Shown here: positions 12,420 through 25,100 of the stretch, in pieces
Layout: each line of letters starts with the position of its first letter
How positions within the stretch are numbered: position 1 is the first letter of the stretch
DNA from: Selaginella tamariscina
Taxonomy: Eukaryota; Streptophyta; Lycopodiopsida; Selaginellales; Selaginellaceae
DNA: 64,000 nt
Direction of reading: 5' to 3'
NCBI GenBank assembly: GCA_003024785.1
Contig: PUQB01000192.1
Location: 256,751-320,750, forward strand
Made by a program: the position numbers and the translations under genes
Notes under the pieces: generated by a model
Databases searched by the model: none
What the model saw: the letters and a program-made list of their open reading frames with translations, nothing else
What the model was told of the DNA's origin: nothing

Positions 12420-14040
12420 CCAGAAGCAGCAAATACCTTAGGTTTTGTGAGGTATCTGGGTTTCCCTCCTTCGGGCATTTGTGGGGCAGTGTGTATGCTA
12501 TATTGAGGCTTGGTATGTTGGTCTGGCCGTGGTAGTTATGACCCATATTGGATTTGGTCCCAAGTTTTCATTTTATAGCATTTCCCTCCTTCGGGCATGT
12601 GTGGGGGCATGTTGCTTGAAGTACTGTGGCTATTTCACTGGTCTGGTGGTACTTTTGATGCTTTAAGGTTGTTCTATAGGCTTAGTAGGTGCCAGACATG
12701 GGCTGGTTCTTGTTTATTCTACTCTGGGAATAGTTAAGTTCAATTGGTTTGATGGACGACCGCATTTCCCCCTTTTTGGGCATTTGCTAGGGGAGTTTGG
12801 CTTCTTGTGAATGCCGCTGTTTCAGAAGTTCGGTTTGGGATTGAGGGTATAAGGATGTATGGTTGTTGCCCAGGCTGGACGTGTGGTCACTTTGGATATG
12901 TTTTTCGCTCTGAAACAGCAACTTGACAGGTCTTCTCGTTATCTTTTAGGTTTTATGCTGTGTGGGCTCTTTCTATTCCGCTTTCTTGCCTACTGGATCT
13001 TCCTCCTCCCGTTGTCTTAATCCTCTGATAGTTGCACACCATGGATAAGTCCTTCTAATGGGGGGATGCACTCATCTATGAGTTCCTTGTTGAAGGGGCC
13101 ACTGGAAACCCGGTATTGTCTCATTTTGACTTGTTTATCAGATGAGCGATGACCAACTGTGAGTTCTAAGTGAATGTATCATTCAACATGGGTGGACACA
13201 CTTAGTTAAAGATAAGGTGGGTTCTGTAGGTTGGGATAAGCGGTTGTGTTGCCAGTTTGTTGGTTTACACAAGATGATTGAGTTTGCGTGGCAGTTTTTT
13301 TTTTTTTTTTTTTTGCTGCTGTTGGTGCTAGTTCATGTTAGACACTTGCTGGTGCTACTGTGGCACATTTGGGTGTGGTGTGGTGTGCCAGATGATTCAT
13401 CCATTGGCTTGGCCTCATGTGAGTCATTTTCAAGGTAGCACAGGTGGTGACAAGTTTTGAAGGAGTGTTGGTTGGTGTGGGTTAGGCACCTCTCAATGCT
13501 CTGTGGAGGAAGGACTTGTGGGCTTCTTGGAGTTGTGTACAGTGCTGGTGGGTGTGGGTTAGGCATTTGCCAGCACTTTCTTGGTGTGATGGTGTGAGTT
13601 GGTCTCATCCTCCTTGGTGATATATTTTACTTGAAGTTATATGAATATTCTTAAGGGATATTCTTGGATATGCTATTGGGAATATGCTGATGGAATATGC
13701 TGCTTTATGCAGTATGTTTTGTAGTATATATAGGTCTCCAAAAGGTATATAGGGGCAGGTTCTTTGGGTTGTTTCATTTGGGTTATTTTTGTATGTGGAC
13801 TGGTTCGTGGACCGGCATGCAACAGTATCCCAACATTAAGGGGATTGGTAAAGGTTTGAAGCATGACAAAACCGGGTATCTACGAGCTCGAGCTTTTAAG
13901 TTCAAGACTCCAAGGTATATGGGATATTCTTTGAATATTCTTGGGTATCTTGGAGAAGGTATATAGTTTAGCATATAAAATATTCTTGTATCTTTGTTTT
14001 TTCGTTCTTTAATTCAATTACCGTTTGAAAGTTGATAGGG
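12420..14040 (+). mobile_element. LINE-associated unit A1, 5'-truncated
   Basis: This unit is repeated at 18.88-21.33 and 27.76-29.95 kb. Homology to those begins abruptly at AGAAGCAGCAAATACC. The unit contains a degenerate frame with FDGRP, WLLPGWTCGHFGYVF and GWTHLVKDKVG (best seen in copy A2). It ends in TCTTTAATTCAATTACCG followed by GAAAGTTGATAGGG, the tail also found on the autonomous LINE copies. An inner T run lies at about 13297-13314. It encodes no reverse transcriptase. It is most simply a non-autonomous or internally deleted relative that uses the LINE tail. The next element begins immediately after the tail. Confidence 0.6.
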
Positions 14041-14519
14041 CCGGCGAACGTTATGGGAGATGATGGTAGTTTCACACTGCTGTAGTAGTTGTGTAGCTCT
14101 GCACCAACGCCTATGGAGACAGATTCTCAGCTATTACCTTGCGTGCTGGCCTTACCAGGTACCTGTGTATATCATTTGTAAAGATGAGCCTAGGATGTGT
14201 ATCTTAATCTATTATCGTACCACTATGGATCCTCGTTGGCCATCTATCAAGTTCCGGCTTGAAGAAGATTGTATGGAACCTTTTGTGGTCATATGGCCCC
14301 ACCTCTTCCATGCGCTTGGTGGAGTGTTTGGCCATCCGATGGTAGATTGTATGGCATATGCTGCTGCAATACGCCTTTTGGACAACTCTCCAGGCATCTA
14401 GATTGCTTTGCACCCGTTAGCATTCACCTTTCCTTTCCACAACCGGCGCTTGACCTGGACATCGCTGAGTGAGGTGGATGCATTGCTTCTCTTGCCTCTG
14501 TTTTTGGACATTCGTGCTA

Positions 14520-15274
14520 GTTTCCATGAATAAGTTCCAATTGGTATCATGGAATATGTGTGGTATAAACTCCATGACACGCTGGCAGTCACTAAAACAG
14601 GCTATTCGAACATTTACTGTGTCTTCTCAGGTGGATATACTAGCGGTTCAGGAGCATAAGTTAATCGACACCACAGCTTTTAATAGGCGCAAGCTAATTC
14701 CAGGATGTCAATTCTTTAATCCGACAGTTACTCTACAATCAGGATGGCCAGCAGGAGGAACGTTGATCTTTGTCTCACCAAGATGGACAGCTTCCGTAGT
14801 TCTTGATCTGATACTAGTACCAGCTAGAGTGCAATGTGTGATTAATGTTAATGGGGACCTTCTTGGCTTTCTCAATGTTTATGCACCCAATACTTCTAGA
14901 GATAGGGCAACATTTGGGCTACAGTGCAGCAGCGGCTTCCACAATTGACTTCAGTGGAGTGGTGTATGCTTGGAGATTTCAACATGGTTGAATATCAGGA
15001 GGACAGGTGTGGAAGTCATAGGACCCCAGTAATGTCGACGGTGGAGTCCACAGCTTGGAATGCTCTGTTGCTAGATTTGGCGGTTATGGACTCTTATCTG
15101 TTGGATTCGTTTTCCACACTTGGGCCACGATACTCGTATGTACATCACACTGGTATGCGTGAGAGGCTTGACCATATGTATGTTTCTGAATGGTATCGAA
15201 CCCATGGGGGGGCTCACCAAATTCATGAAGTGATTTCCTGTTCAGGTCACCGTCTAGTGTCTGTCAATCTTTAG
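14520..15274 (+). pseudogene. LINE endonuclease domain of B1
   Basis: An AP-endonuclease-like domain that nicks target DNA. Motifs in order: SWNMCGIN, then DILAVQEHK (catalytic Glu), then FLNVYAPNT, then CMLGDFNMV (Asp), then RYSYVHHTGMRERLDHMYVS, and finally CSGHRLVSV, where the usual Ser-Asp-His is Ser-Gly-His. A frame shift near 14925 separates the first half (to TSRDRATFG) from the second. The end at 15274 is a stop. The Asp to Gly change in the final triad, if real, would inactivate the enzyme. Confidence 0.8.
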
Positions 15275-15879
15275 CTATTTGTAAGGACGGTGAGCAGAGG
15301 CCAAAACCCATCTCCAAATCAACCCTGGAAGACCCTGTTCTTCTTCAGCAAATACGGGATTTGTGGACCTCGGAACTACAACCTTCTGGTAAAACTTTCC
15401 TCCAGTCTCTATCTGATATTTCCAGGTTGTGCCGAGAACATCAGCTTGTGGCTAGAAAAAAGTTGTGTATGAAGATCTAGGCTGCACAAAACAACCTGGC
15501 TATAGTGGAGCGTATGCATGCACGTTATCCAGTAGAACGCACATATGGAGATAAAGTCCATGTTGCGAGGTTGCAATATGAGTCTCTTCCCTACACTCAA
15601 TTGTTAGACACATGCCATGCTCGACGTACTAAATGGTATGCGTTAGATTTTACGTGTACTAAGGATTTTTTTAAGGTGTTGGGCTCTTCTAGTCCACCAC
15701 CGCCTATTTTTTCTATTGCAAATAAAGCAGGGGTATTGCATTAGGAGCAATGGGCTATTCGTGGTGTTATCCATAGTTTCTATGGTGAACTTTTTGCTGC
15801 ACTACTAACGACCCCTTCAAGACTTTGGGATCAAACGACAGTGCTTCATAGAGTACCTAGGGTGTGCACACAGGAACTG

Positions 15880-16960
15880 GCGGATCTTCTTGCTGCACCG
15901 ATTACTTTGTCTGAACTACGAGCGGCACTGGATGAACTCAGCAACGACAGGGTCCCAGGAATGGATAAAATCCCACCAATTTTCTTTATGCTAACATGGG
16001 ACTAGTCTGGACCCTTGCTGTTGCAGGAAATCAACTCATCCATAGAATCAGGATGCTTTCCGCCAATGGTGGTTCAGGGATTGGTAACACTATTGCCAAA
16101 ACCAAGAGATAGTACGCTTATCAAGAACTGGTGCCCAATTACACTCCTCAACACATGTTATAAGCTCTTAGCCAAGGTCTTGGCACTTAGATTGATGCCA
16201 CTTCTTCTAGCCATGATCCGCCTAGGACATACAGGTTTTGTACACAATTGTTTGATCTTTGAGAATGTTGTCACGATTGTAGAAGCAGGATTGGGCCAGG
16301 AGATCAAACCAGCGTTTGGCAGTTTGGCTTCTGGATTTTGAAAAGGCTTATGATAGGGTGGACTGGGATTTTCTCCGACGTATTATGGAGGTGATGGGGT
16401 TCACAAGAATGTGTATTAAAGCAGCATATACCCTGTTTACTGGAGTAGAAAGTAGGATCTTGGTAAATGGCGTGCTCACAAATGGTATTCCAACATCACG
16501 ATCTGTAAGACAGGGGTGTCCTCTAGCCCCGTATCTGTACCTACTATATGCTGAGGCTTTGGGGTACTACCTTGCATCTCCAGGTGGACCACAAGGACTC
16601 AAGATGCCAGCATCGACTGCTCATTGTAATGCTCAGGTGGTGGACTTGCTAGATGTTTCGTATGCTGATGACCTCACTCTATACCTAGATGGATCTTTGG
16701 GGAACTTGTCTAGGGCATACAAGTCTGTGCAAACATTTTGTAGTGTTGCAGAAGCTACTGTTAACTGGAATAAGTCTTCAAGTTTGTGGATTGTGGAAGA
16801 TGGCTCTCCACCGGCTTGGGGACAGTCAGTGAGTTTCCGATGGCTTGAACCAAATGAGACAACTTTATATTTAGGGTTCCGAGTGGGAAATGTGTACATG
16901 GTGGCCATGCAGTTGGACTCGTTGTTACCAAAGGTCCGGGCACTTTTTTGTTAAATATAA
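15880..16960 (+). pseudogene. LINE reverse transcriptase domain of B1
   Basis: Group with fingers-palm motifs: LVTLLPKPRDSTLIKNWCPI (motif 1), LLDFEKAYDRVDWDFL (motif A, catalytic Asp), SVRQGCPLAPYLYLLYAEAL (motif B) and SYADDLTLYL (motif C, YADD at 16661-16672), then NWNKSSSLWI. The two largest open parts (16015-16341 and 16316-16954) overlap in different frames, so one shift lies near 16320. A TAG at about 16003 separates the upstream part. Wording and order match plant L1 elements. Both catalytic sites are intact although the frame is broken. Confidence 0.85.
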
Positions 16961-18882
16961 GTTTAAGCTGTTATCAACGGCTACACGGGTTTTGGTCATC
17001 AATAAGCTTATTCTTTCCACAATCTGGTACACAGCGTCTTGTTGGGGATGTTATACAAAGGCCTAGACACTATAGCAAAGATGGTCAGATCTTTCCTTTG
17101 GCAGAATGATGTGGAAGTTCTTCCACGCTCTAAGGTTAACTGGCCATCTATACAACAATCTAGGGATGCAAGAGGGTTGGGTTTGATTGACCCTATGCTA
17201 CAGTCAAAGGCTTTGTTTACCAAGCTGCTGATACAAAGTTTGCTATCGGGTGTTCAACCTTGGAAGTTGTTGCTACAAGACCATTTGTATGTTTGAAACC
17301 ATCGGCTGGAGGAGGGTGGAAACAGGGGCTAAAATGGCTTTTTGCAGTCACAAAACTCTCCTTGGCTGCATTGGATGATGGTATTGCATAGTCTTTGCTA
17401 TGAGTACACAACACGGATCTCAGATTTGCACTACATACCAAGGATGTTACAAGAACATCTGAAGCACTCTGCCAACCACTGTTTTTTAATCGATTGCTCC
17501 GATAGGATGATGGTTGCCTTCTTGGTGCAAATAGAAGGGGAGGCCCTGATGGTACCTGGCCACGCTAGCATTCAAGGATCGCCTCCAACATACGGGAGTG
17601 GTTGGACCTTTTTGAAACAAATAATTCACCTCTACAACAAGCCAGAACTCGAGAAGGCACTCCACAAGCCTACATGTATGTTAATAATGCTATGCCACAT
17701 GTGTATAGTGTATTGCCCCATGCGCTGGCCTCCTTGGCCTGCTCCACCGACAGCCTTCAACCTGGAAATTGGATTACGTATCCATCCTCTGCAGGCATAC
17801 GTGTGGCTAGTCTGACCTCTCTCAAGGGTCATCAGTTGGCATCGTTTTTTTTGCCTCAGCCAAACGGGGAGCTATTGCCGCAATATGTACCCCACCCATC
17901 TTCCCTACCGAATATTTCTTAGGCTTTGCGTGTATGTGTCATTCTTCAAGAGCGGAAAACGGCTATAGTAGATCCACATGTTCTCCCGAATTCTTTCTTG
18001 TCTCTCTGGTGGTTATGTTCTAAGCCCCTTAAGGATATACCGTGGGACCCAGAGGAGATTGAGTGGTTTCTTTCTTCTGCTGATTTCTTTTAATACACTC
18101 TAAAAATAGGATGGGAAGTAGTGCGTTTAGATGTTCCAGACACAAAACTTGTCTCATGTCTTCTACGACTAGGCCTGACATGATCACAGATACGCTCAAT
18201 GCTACAGGCCTTATGGAAATCAAAGCTCATAGCTTGCCATAAGTTTTTTGCATGGCTACTACTCCAAGACAGTGTAACCGTTGGATCTCTGGGACGACCC
18301 ATACCTTTCGCAACAAGTAGAAACACAAACGCATAGATTCTGGGAATGTCATTTTGCGCGCATGGTATGGGGGTCAATGTTCCAACTTCTTTCCCTGCTT
18401 GGATACATAGATTGTATCCTTATGTGGAATTCTGTCAAGTTTGGCTGTGACATGCCCAACTCCCCTCCATTGCCCGCATGGTATATTATGCCACCTGGCT
18501 TGCCATGCTTTATGGTTATCCCTACAGCACATTGCAAGATAAACTTTAGCTTAGAAGTGTGGCAAGTCCTTAGATTTACTACTTTGTCACATATATGGGA
18601 TCATAGAAACCATGTCAAACATCGGGGTTATAGATCGTCTAGAGATGTTGTTCTGTCAGCTATATGGGTGGATCTTGTTGCTCACTTGGCAGGATGTTTG
18701 AACCATATTGTGAAAGAACAGGAACACAAACGTCCTTCTTTCTTGAAAACATGGCTTCACAAAGAAGTCTTTAGGTGTGCGGGTGAAGATGGCATATCCA
18801 TTACTTGGTTTTGGTCTTCGCCAGGGTTTTTATTTTTTTGACTTTTGTTTCTTGTATGGTTTTTCGAAAGTTGATAGGGCAG

Positions 18883-21332
18883 GACAAAGCAAAATGTGAT
18901 TCGGATATTGAGGAGCGCCTTGTGGCAGCTGAAGGCACATATGCACGATCTTGTGTCTGATATGTGTAGATCCTTGATTCTCCTTTAGATTTGAAGGGCT
19001 TTTGTGCAGTCTTGATTGTTTCTCAAAGTGTTTTGCTTGCCGCTCAGTGGGAGTGGAAGAGTGTGCCTTGGAGAAGCACACTCTTGTAAAATCAGGATGT
19101 TGTATGCATCTCCTTTTAGCATGGGTTGTTGCGGCTTCATGTGAGAGGTATGTATGCAATTTTGATTAATTCACATGGGTGAGGTGTGGATTTCAACCGG
19201 TAAAGCTTTTGGGATCTTGGGATCATGTATATTGTGAGTTCTTCTTCATTTGCGGGCCTCCTCTCACTTTCGTAGCACTTCTCTTCTTTAGGCATTGCAT
19301 GGGGATATTTGCTTGAAGTATTGTTGTAATTCTCTCATCATGGTGTTTTTGGTGATTCCATGGTGGCAAATGGGTATTACTGTGCTGGTTATGAGCGGTG
19401 TCATGGTGGCAGATGTGCCGTTTGTGCTGGATGTGTTCGGTTTGTGAGATTGCAGCATTTCCCCTCTTTGGGCATTTATAGGGGGCATTTGTTTGGAGTA
19501 TAAATTGCTGTGGTTGAGGTCCAGTGAGGTGTGCCAAATGGGTGCTTGGTTACCCTCTTTGCTGGTTGTGCGTTTGTTGTTGTCACAACATTTCCCCTTT
19601 CTGGGCATTTGCGGGGAAACATTTGTTCGAGGTGTTCAGGTTTTCTGAGGTCTAGCAATACGTTTGATGCTCTAAAGGTGATGAATAGAGGCTGTATGTG
19701 TTAGACATGGATGCGGATTTAGTTTTTCTTTCCCCAGAAGTAGCAAATACCTTAGGTTTGTGAGGTATCCGTGTTTCCCTCCTTCGGCAATTGTGGGGCA
19801 TTTGCTTGAAGTGTGTATGCTGTTATTGAGGCTTGGTACGTTGGTTTGGGCGTGGTCGTTATGATCCATATAGATGTGGTCCTAGGTTTTGTTTTACAGC
19901 ATTTCTCTCCTTCGGGCATGTGTGGGGGGCATGTTGCTTGAAGTATTGCAGCTGTTTCATTGGTCTGGTGGTACTTCCGATGCTTTAAGGCTGTTCTATA
20001 GGCTTAATAGGTCCAAACATGGCCTTCTTGTTTATTCTACTTTGGAAACAGTTAAGTCCAATCGGTTTGATGGACGACCGCAATTCCCCCATTGGGCATT
20101 TGCGAGGAGAGTTTGGCTCCTCGTGAATGCGCTATTTCAAAGTTCAATTTGGGATTGAGGGTATAAGGATGTATGGTTGTTGCCAGGTTGGACGTGTGGT
20201 CACTTTGGATATGTTTTCGCTCTGAAACAGCACTTGACATGTCTTTCATTGTTAAGGCCTGTCTTTTAGGTTTTTGCTGCATGGGCTCTTTCTATTCCGC
20301 TTTCTTGCCTACTGGATCTTCCTCCTCCCGTTGTCTTAATCCTTGATAGTTGCACATCGTGGATAGGTCCTTCTAATGGGGGATGCACTCTTCGTGAGTT
20401 CCTCATTGAAGGCCACTGGAAACCGGTATTGACTCATTCTGACTTGTTTATAGATGAGCGATTACCACTGTGGGTTCTAAGTGAGTGTATCATTCAACAT
20501 GGGTGGACGCACTTAGTGAAAGATAAGGTGGGTTCTGTAGGTTGGGATAAGCGGTTGTGTTGCCAGTTTGCTGGTTTACACAGGATGATTGAGTTTGCAT
20601 GGCAGTTTTTTTCTTGGTTTTTTTGCTGCTACTGGTGCTAGTTCGTGTGGGTTAGACACTTGCTGGTGCTACTGTGGCACGTTTGGGTGTGGTGTGGTGT
20701 GCCAGATGATTCATCCATTGGCTTCGTTTTCAAGTAGCACAGGTGGTGAGGTTTTGAAGGGGTGTTGGTTGGTGTGGGTTAGGCACCTTTAATGCTCTGT
20801 GGAGGAAGGACTTGTGGGCTTCTTGGGGTTGTGTATAGTGCTGGTGGGTGTGGGTTAGGCATTTGCCGGTACTTTCTTGGTGTGAGGTTGAGTTGGTCTC
20901 ATCCTCCTTGGTGATATCTTTTACTTGGTTCACCATCTTGAAGATTCTTTGGAGTGATGAATATTCTTAAGGGATATTCTTGGATATGCTATTGGAATAT
21001 GCTGCTTTATGCAGTATGTTTTGCAGTATATACAGGTCTCCAAAAGGTATATACACGGGGGCAGGTTCTTTGGGTTGTTTCTGTATGTGGACTGGTTCAT
21101 GGACCGGCATGCAATAGTATACCGCATTGAGAAGATCGGTAAAGGTCTAAAGCATGACAAAACTGGGTATTTGTGAGCTCAAGCTTTCAAGTCCAAGACT
21201 CCAAGGTATATGAGATATTCTTTGAATATTCTTGTGTATCTTGGAGACAGTATATAGTTTAGCATACAAAATATTCTTGTATCTTTGTTTTCTCGTTCTT
21301 TAATACGATTATCGTTCCAAAGTTGATAGGGC
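18883..21332 (+). mobile_element. LINE-associated unit A2 with 5' monomer-like repeats
   Basis: The unit starts right after B1's tail. The first kilobase contains a motif reading about GCATTTCCCCTCTTTGGGCA followed by TTTGTGGGGGCATTTGCTTG, seen near 19270, 19450, 19590, 19770 and 19900, spaced about 130-180 bp. Then comes a degenerate coding stretch, best open here: KSNRFDGRPQFPHWAFARRV, GCTLREFLIEGHWKPVLTHS and IDERLPLWVLSECIIQHGWT. It ends with CAAAGTTGATAGGGC at 21317-21332. No reverse transcriptase. The protein is unassigned; it may be the ORF1 of a second LINE family or of an internally deleted one. Confidence 0.55.
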
Positions 21333-22160
21333 AGTATACTATGGGAAGCTGTCCGGTTAGATGTTCCAGATACGAAATTAGTTTCCCGCCTTATATAGCT
21401 TGGACTTACACGCACACATATAAGATCAATGTTACAGGCCCTATGGAAATCTAAGATTACAACCCACCATAAATTCTTTGCCTGGTTATTACTTCAAGAC
21501 AGCATACCCGTTGGATCTTTAGGGCTACCAGTACCCCTGCCATGCCCTTTTTGCCAACCGCAAGTGATAGAAACTCAGTTGCATAGATTTTGGGAATGCC
21601 ATTTTGCCCACATGGTATGGGGATCGGTTTTGCAGCTTGTCTCCCTGCTTGGATATACTGACTATATATTCACATGGAACTCTGTCAAGTTCGGTTGTGA
21701 CATGCCAAACTCCCTTCCATCGTCTGTTTGGTACATTATGTCACCTGGCTTGCCATGCTTCACAGATATCCCTACAATGTATGGCAAGATAAACTGCGAC
21801 CTCAAAGTATGGCAAGTACTTAGGTTTACCACTTTGTCTCACTTGTGGGATCATAGAAACCATGTCAAGCATCGTGATTACTAGCTGTTCAAAGACATTG
21901 TCCTTTCAGCTATATGGGTAGATCTGGTTGTTTACTTTGCAGGGTGTTGGAATCACATTGTGAAGGAACAAGAACACAAACGGCCTTCTTTTTTGCAAAC
22001 ATGGCTTCATAAAGGGATTTTTGGACGGACAAGAGAAGATGGCATAACCATCATGTGGTTTTGGTCTCCCCCAGGGGCTCTATTTTCTTGATTTAGTCTC
22101 TTGTACAGATTTCTTTTTCAGTCTTTAATACAATTATTGAATTCGAAAGTTGATAGGGTA
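21333..22160 (+). mobile_element. Strongly 5'-truncated LINE copy B2 (zf-RVT end only)
   Basis: The copy begins directly after the tail of A2, at sequence matching copy B3 from about 27010 on. It carries the zf-RVT region open for 151 codons (21429-21884): ALWKSKITTHHKFFAWLLLQ, CPFCQPQV, ETQLHRFWECHFAHMVWG, then WDHRNHVKHRDY. The C-x-x-C...H...C spacing is that of the zinc-binding region found downstream of plant LINE reverse transcriptases. It ends CGAAAGTTGATAGGG near 22156. A 5' truncation is the usual product of incomplete target-primed reverse transcription. Confidence 0.8.
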
Positions 22161-25100
22161 GGGCAGGGCATAGGGCGGACTGAGTCTTATTTTTTTTTTG
22201 GGGCGCATCGCCTTCTATTCCTTTCTTTCAAATCAACAAATTCAATTGATGTCCTCTCTTATGGGAGCTCCTCTTTCTTGTATCAAATTCATGCAACAAC
22301 GGTGATCTGCAAAAATCAATAGATCAGTAGCAATTCTTTCAAATTCCTCTGGGTTGCAAGCGAGATCACATGGGACATGCTTTGTGTGACATGGATATGT
22401 ATATGAAGGGTCTAGTTTGATGGTTGCTCTGGCAATTTGTTTTCCCCTGTAACTGAGGCTTATATATATCACTATGTATTGGCCACGCTTTCAGATCCAA
22501 TTTCTACATCCTATTTTTGTGGCAAATCTACGGTATGTCCGGCCAGGTATGATCGTAGAGGTACTAAGTGGAAAGCTATACATACACACACAAACAGTAC
22601 TTAGGTCTCCCGGATAATTACCACTGCTAGCCCCTGTAATACCTGTGACTAGCAGAAGCTAAAAGTCATTTCCTTAGAAGGTCCAATTGTAAGTCGGCGG
22701 TTACTTGTGAGCCAAATTAAAACCTTTGGCCCCTTGTTTGCTTTGCGCATTTAGAGTTTTACTCTAGGGCAGTGTGACCTGATTGGTGACGAGTTCCAAT
22801 AGCGCATATTGATGAACAGGTAAGGGGCTGGGTCACGTTAGTCTTGGTGGGCAAAGTTGCAGTCAGTTTCACTCTAGGATGTCTGCACCAGGCATGTGAT
22901 GGAGACTTAAGTTAATCAAGTTATGTACTCTATGCTTCAAGACTCTATCAAGGAGCCCTCTCTACAGTACGTGGCTGGTACGTGGTTGGATTTTGCTATA
23001 ATTAGTAGGCTATTAGAAACTTGGATCTAGTTAGTAAGTGGCCATAAATATACTTTGTCAGCCTCTCCCCTCTCATTTACACGACACTTTTCCACCTATA
23101 ATACTTTGTTGCATCCTCTGTGCACCCATTTCACACTTCCCTGCTAGTTGCGTGCTGTAGATAGGCCCTTCTACTAGGGAGATGTCACAGCAGCATCAAT
23201 CTCGCACGTCCCTTGCAAATTCTGCAGAGCGTAGGACAGATGCTCGGAATCAGGACTCAACTCAGGTGCCTCCACGGACTTCGTAGAGACTCCAGTTGTA
23301 CGCATTGTGCCATGGGGTGATGAACTTGAACGTATTTACCATGAGGAATGCAACAGACTTAAACAAGTGGGTGCCTTTGCAAGTTTCATAGGCCATGGAC
23401 GTCCAATTTCAGAAGCACTCACCTGGTTTAGGATGGCAGTCATGGACAATCTCTCGTATTACTGCCCAAGGTCAAGGATGGTTTCTCATTGAGGTATCCC
23501 GACACTTGGGCGACTTCTTTCTCAAGGTACTTTGCATTCAAGACAGTATCATTGAATGTGTGTGGTATAAACTCCATGACACGTTGGCAGACACAAAACA
23601 GGCCATCAGAACGTTCACCTCATCGTCGCAAGTGGATATATTGGCGGTCCATGAGCATAAGTTAAGTGATACCACAGCTTTTAATAGGCGCAAGCTAATC
23701 CCAGGTTGCCAATTTTTGAATCCGGCGATTAATCTGGCATCTGGATGGCCGGCAGGGGCACTATGATTTCTATAGCACCAAAATGGTCAACCTTTGTGAT
23801 TCTTGATTAGATATTGGTACCAACTCGTGCGCAATGTGTGATTATTAATGTTAATGGTGATTTACTTGGCTTTCTCAATGTTTATGCACCCAACATTGTT
23901 GGAGAATAGGCTACGGTACAACAGCGGACTTCTTCAATTAGCAGCAGTGGAGTGGTGTATGGTTGGAGACTTCAACAAGGTTGAGTCGCAAGAGGACAAG
24001 TGAGGTTCTCACAGGATCACACCCATGTCGGCGGCGGAATCTAGGTCTTGGAATGATCTCTTGTTGGAGCTGGCAGTAATGGACTCCTTGTTGGATTCGT
24101 TTTCCACGCTTGGACCTCGATTTTCGTATGTCCATCACACATGATTACATGAGCGGCTTGACAGAATGTATGTTTCCGACTGGTTTCAAATCCATGGAGG
24201 GGCACACATCGTCCGCTGTCACTAGATATTCAATTGTTTCATAAGGACAACGAGCAGAGGCCTAAGCCCATCTCTAAATCAACCATGGAAGACCATGTTC
24301 TCCTTCAACAGATATGGGATTTATGGTCTTTTGAATTGCAACCTTCTAGTAAAACTCTCCTTCAATCATTATCTAACATTTCCAGATTGTGCCAAGATCA
24401 CCAGCTAGCGGTTAGGCAGAAATTGTGTACGAAGATCAGGCTGCACAGAACAACCTAGCCACGACAGAGCATATGCACTCTCGCTACCTTGGTGAATGTA
24501 CATATGGTGACAAAGTACACACTGCAAGGATGCAATATGATTCTCTTCTCCATACTCGGTTGATAGACACATATCATGCTCAACGTATAAAATGGTATGC
24601 TCTAGACTCCACATGTACTAAGGATTTCTTTAAGGTGTTGGGCTTTGCTAGTCCACCACCACCTATCTTTTCTGTTGCAGATAATACAGGAATATTGCAA
24701 CATGAGCAACATGATATTTGGAGGGTTCCATCACTTCTATAGTGATCTTTTTACTACACTACTGATGAATCCTTCAAGACAACGAGATCAAGTTGTTGTG
24801 CTGTGGACAATACCAAGGGTATGTACACAAGAGATGGCGGACCCTTTGGCTGCTCCAATCACTCTTTTTGAGCTCCGAGCGGCGCTGGATGAACTAAGCA
24901 ATGATAGGCTTCTAGGAATGGATGGCATCCCGCCAGTTTTCTTTGTACTAACTTGGGAATGGACTGGGCCCTTGCTGTTACAAGAGATCAATTCAGCAAT
25001 AGAGTCAGGAGGCCTTCCGCCAATGGTGGTTCAAGAGCTTGTGACTTTGCTATCAAAACCAAAAGATAGTACACTCATTAAGAACTGGCACCCCATCACG

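Larger units (their letters stand above)
14041..18882 (+). mobile_element. L1-type LINE copy B1 (endonuclease, reverse transcriptase, zf-RVT), decayed
   Basis: A plant non-LTR retrotransposon. It begins right after the tail of A1, lacks the N-terminal half of ORF1 and ends with CGAAAGTTGATAGGGC. Order: residual ORF1 text (14060-14400), AP-type endonuclease (about 14520-15274), reverse transcriptase (about 15900-16960), connection region, and zf-RVT near 18.2-18.4 kb (ETQTHRFWECHFARMVWG). Stops and frame shifts occur throughout. There is no poly-A: the element ends in a fixed tail. Copy B3 (22.16-27.76 kb) is a close relative. Such elements retrotranspose by target-primed reverse transcription, so the 5' truncation is expected. 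Confidence 0.85.
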
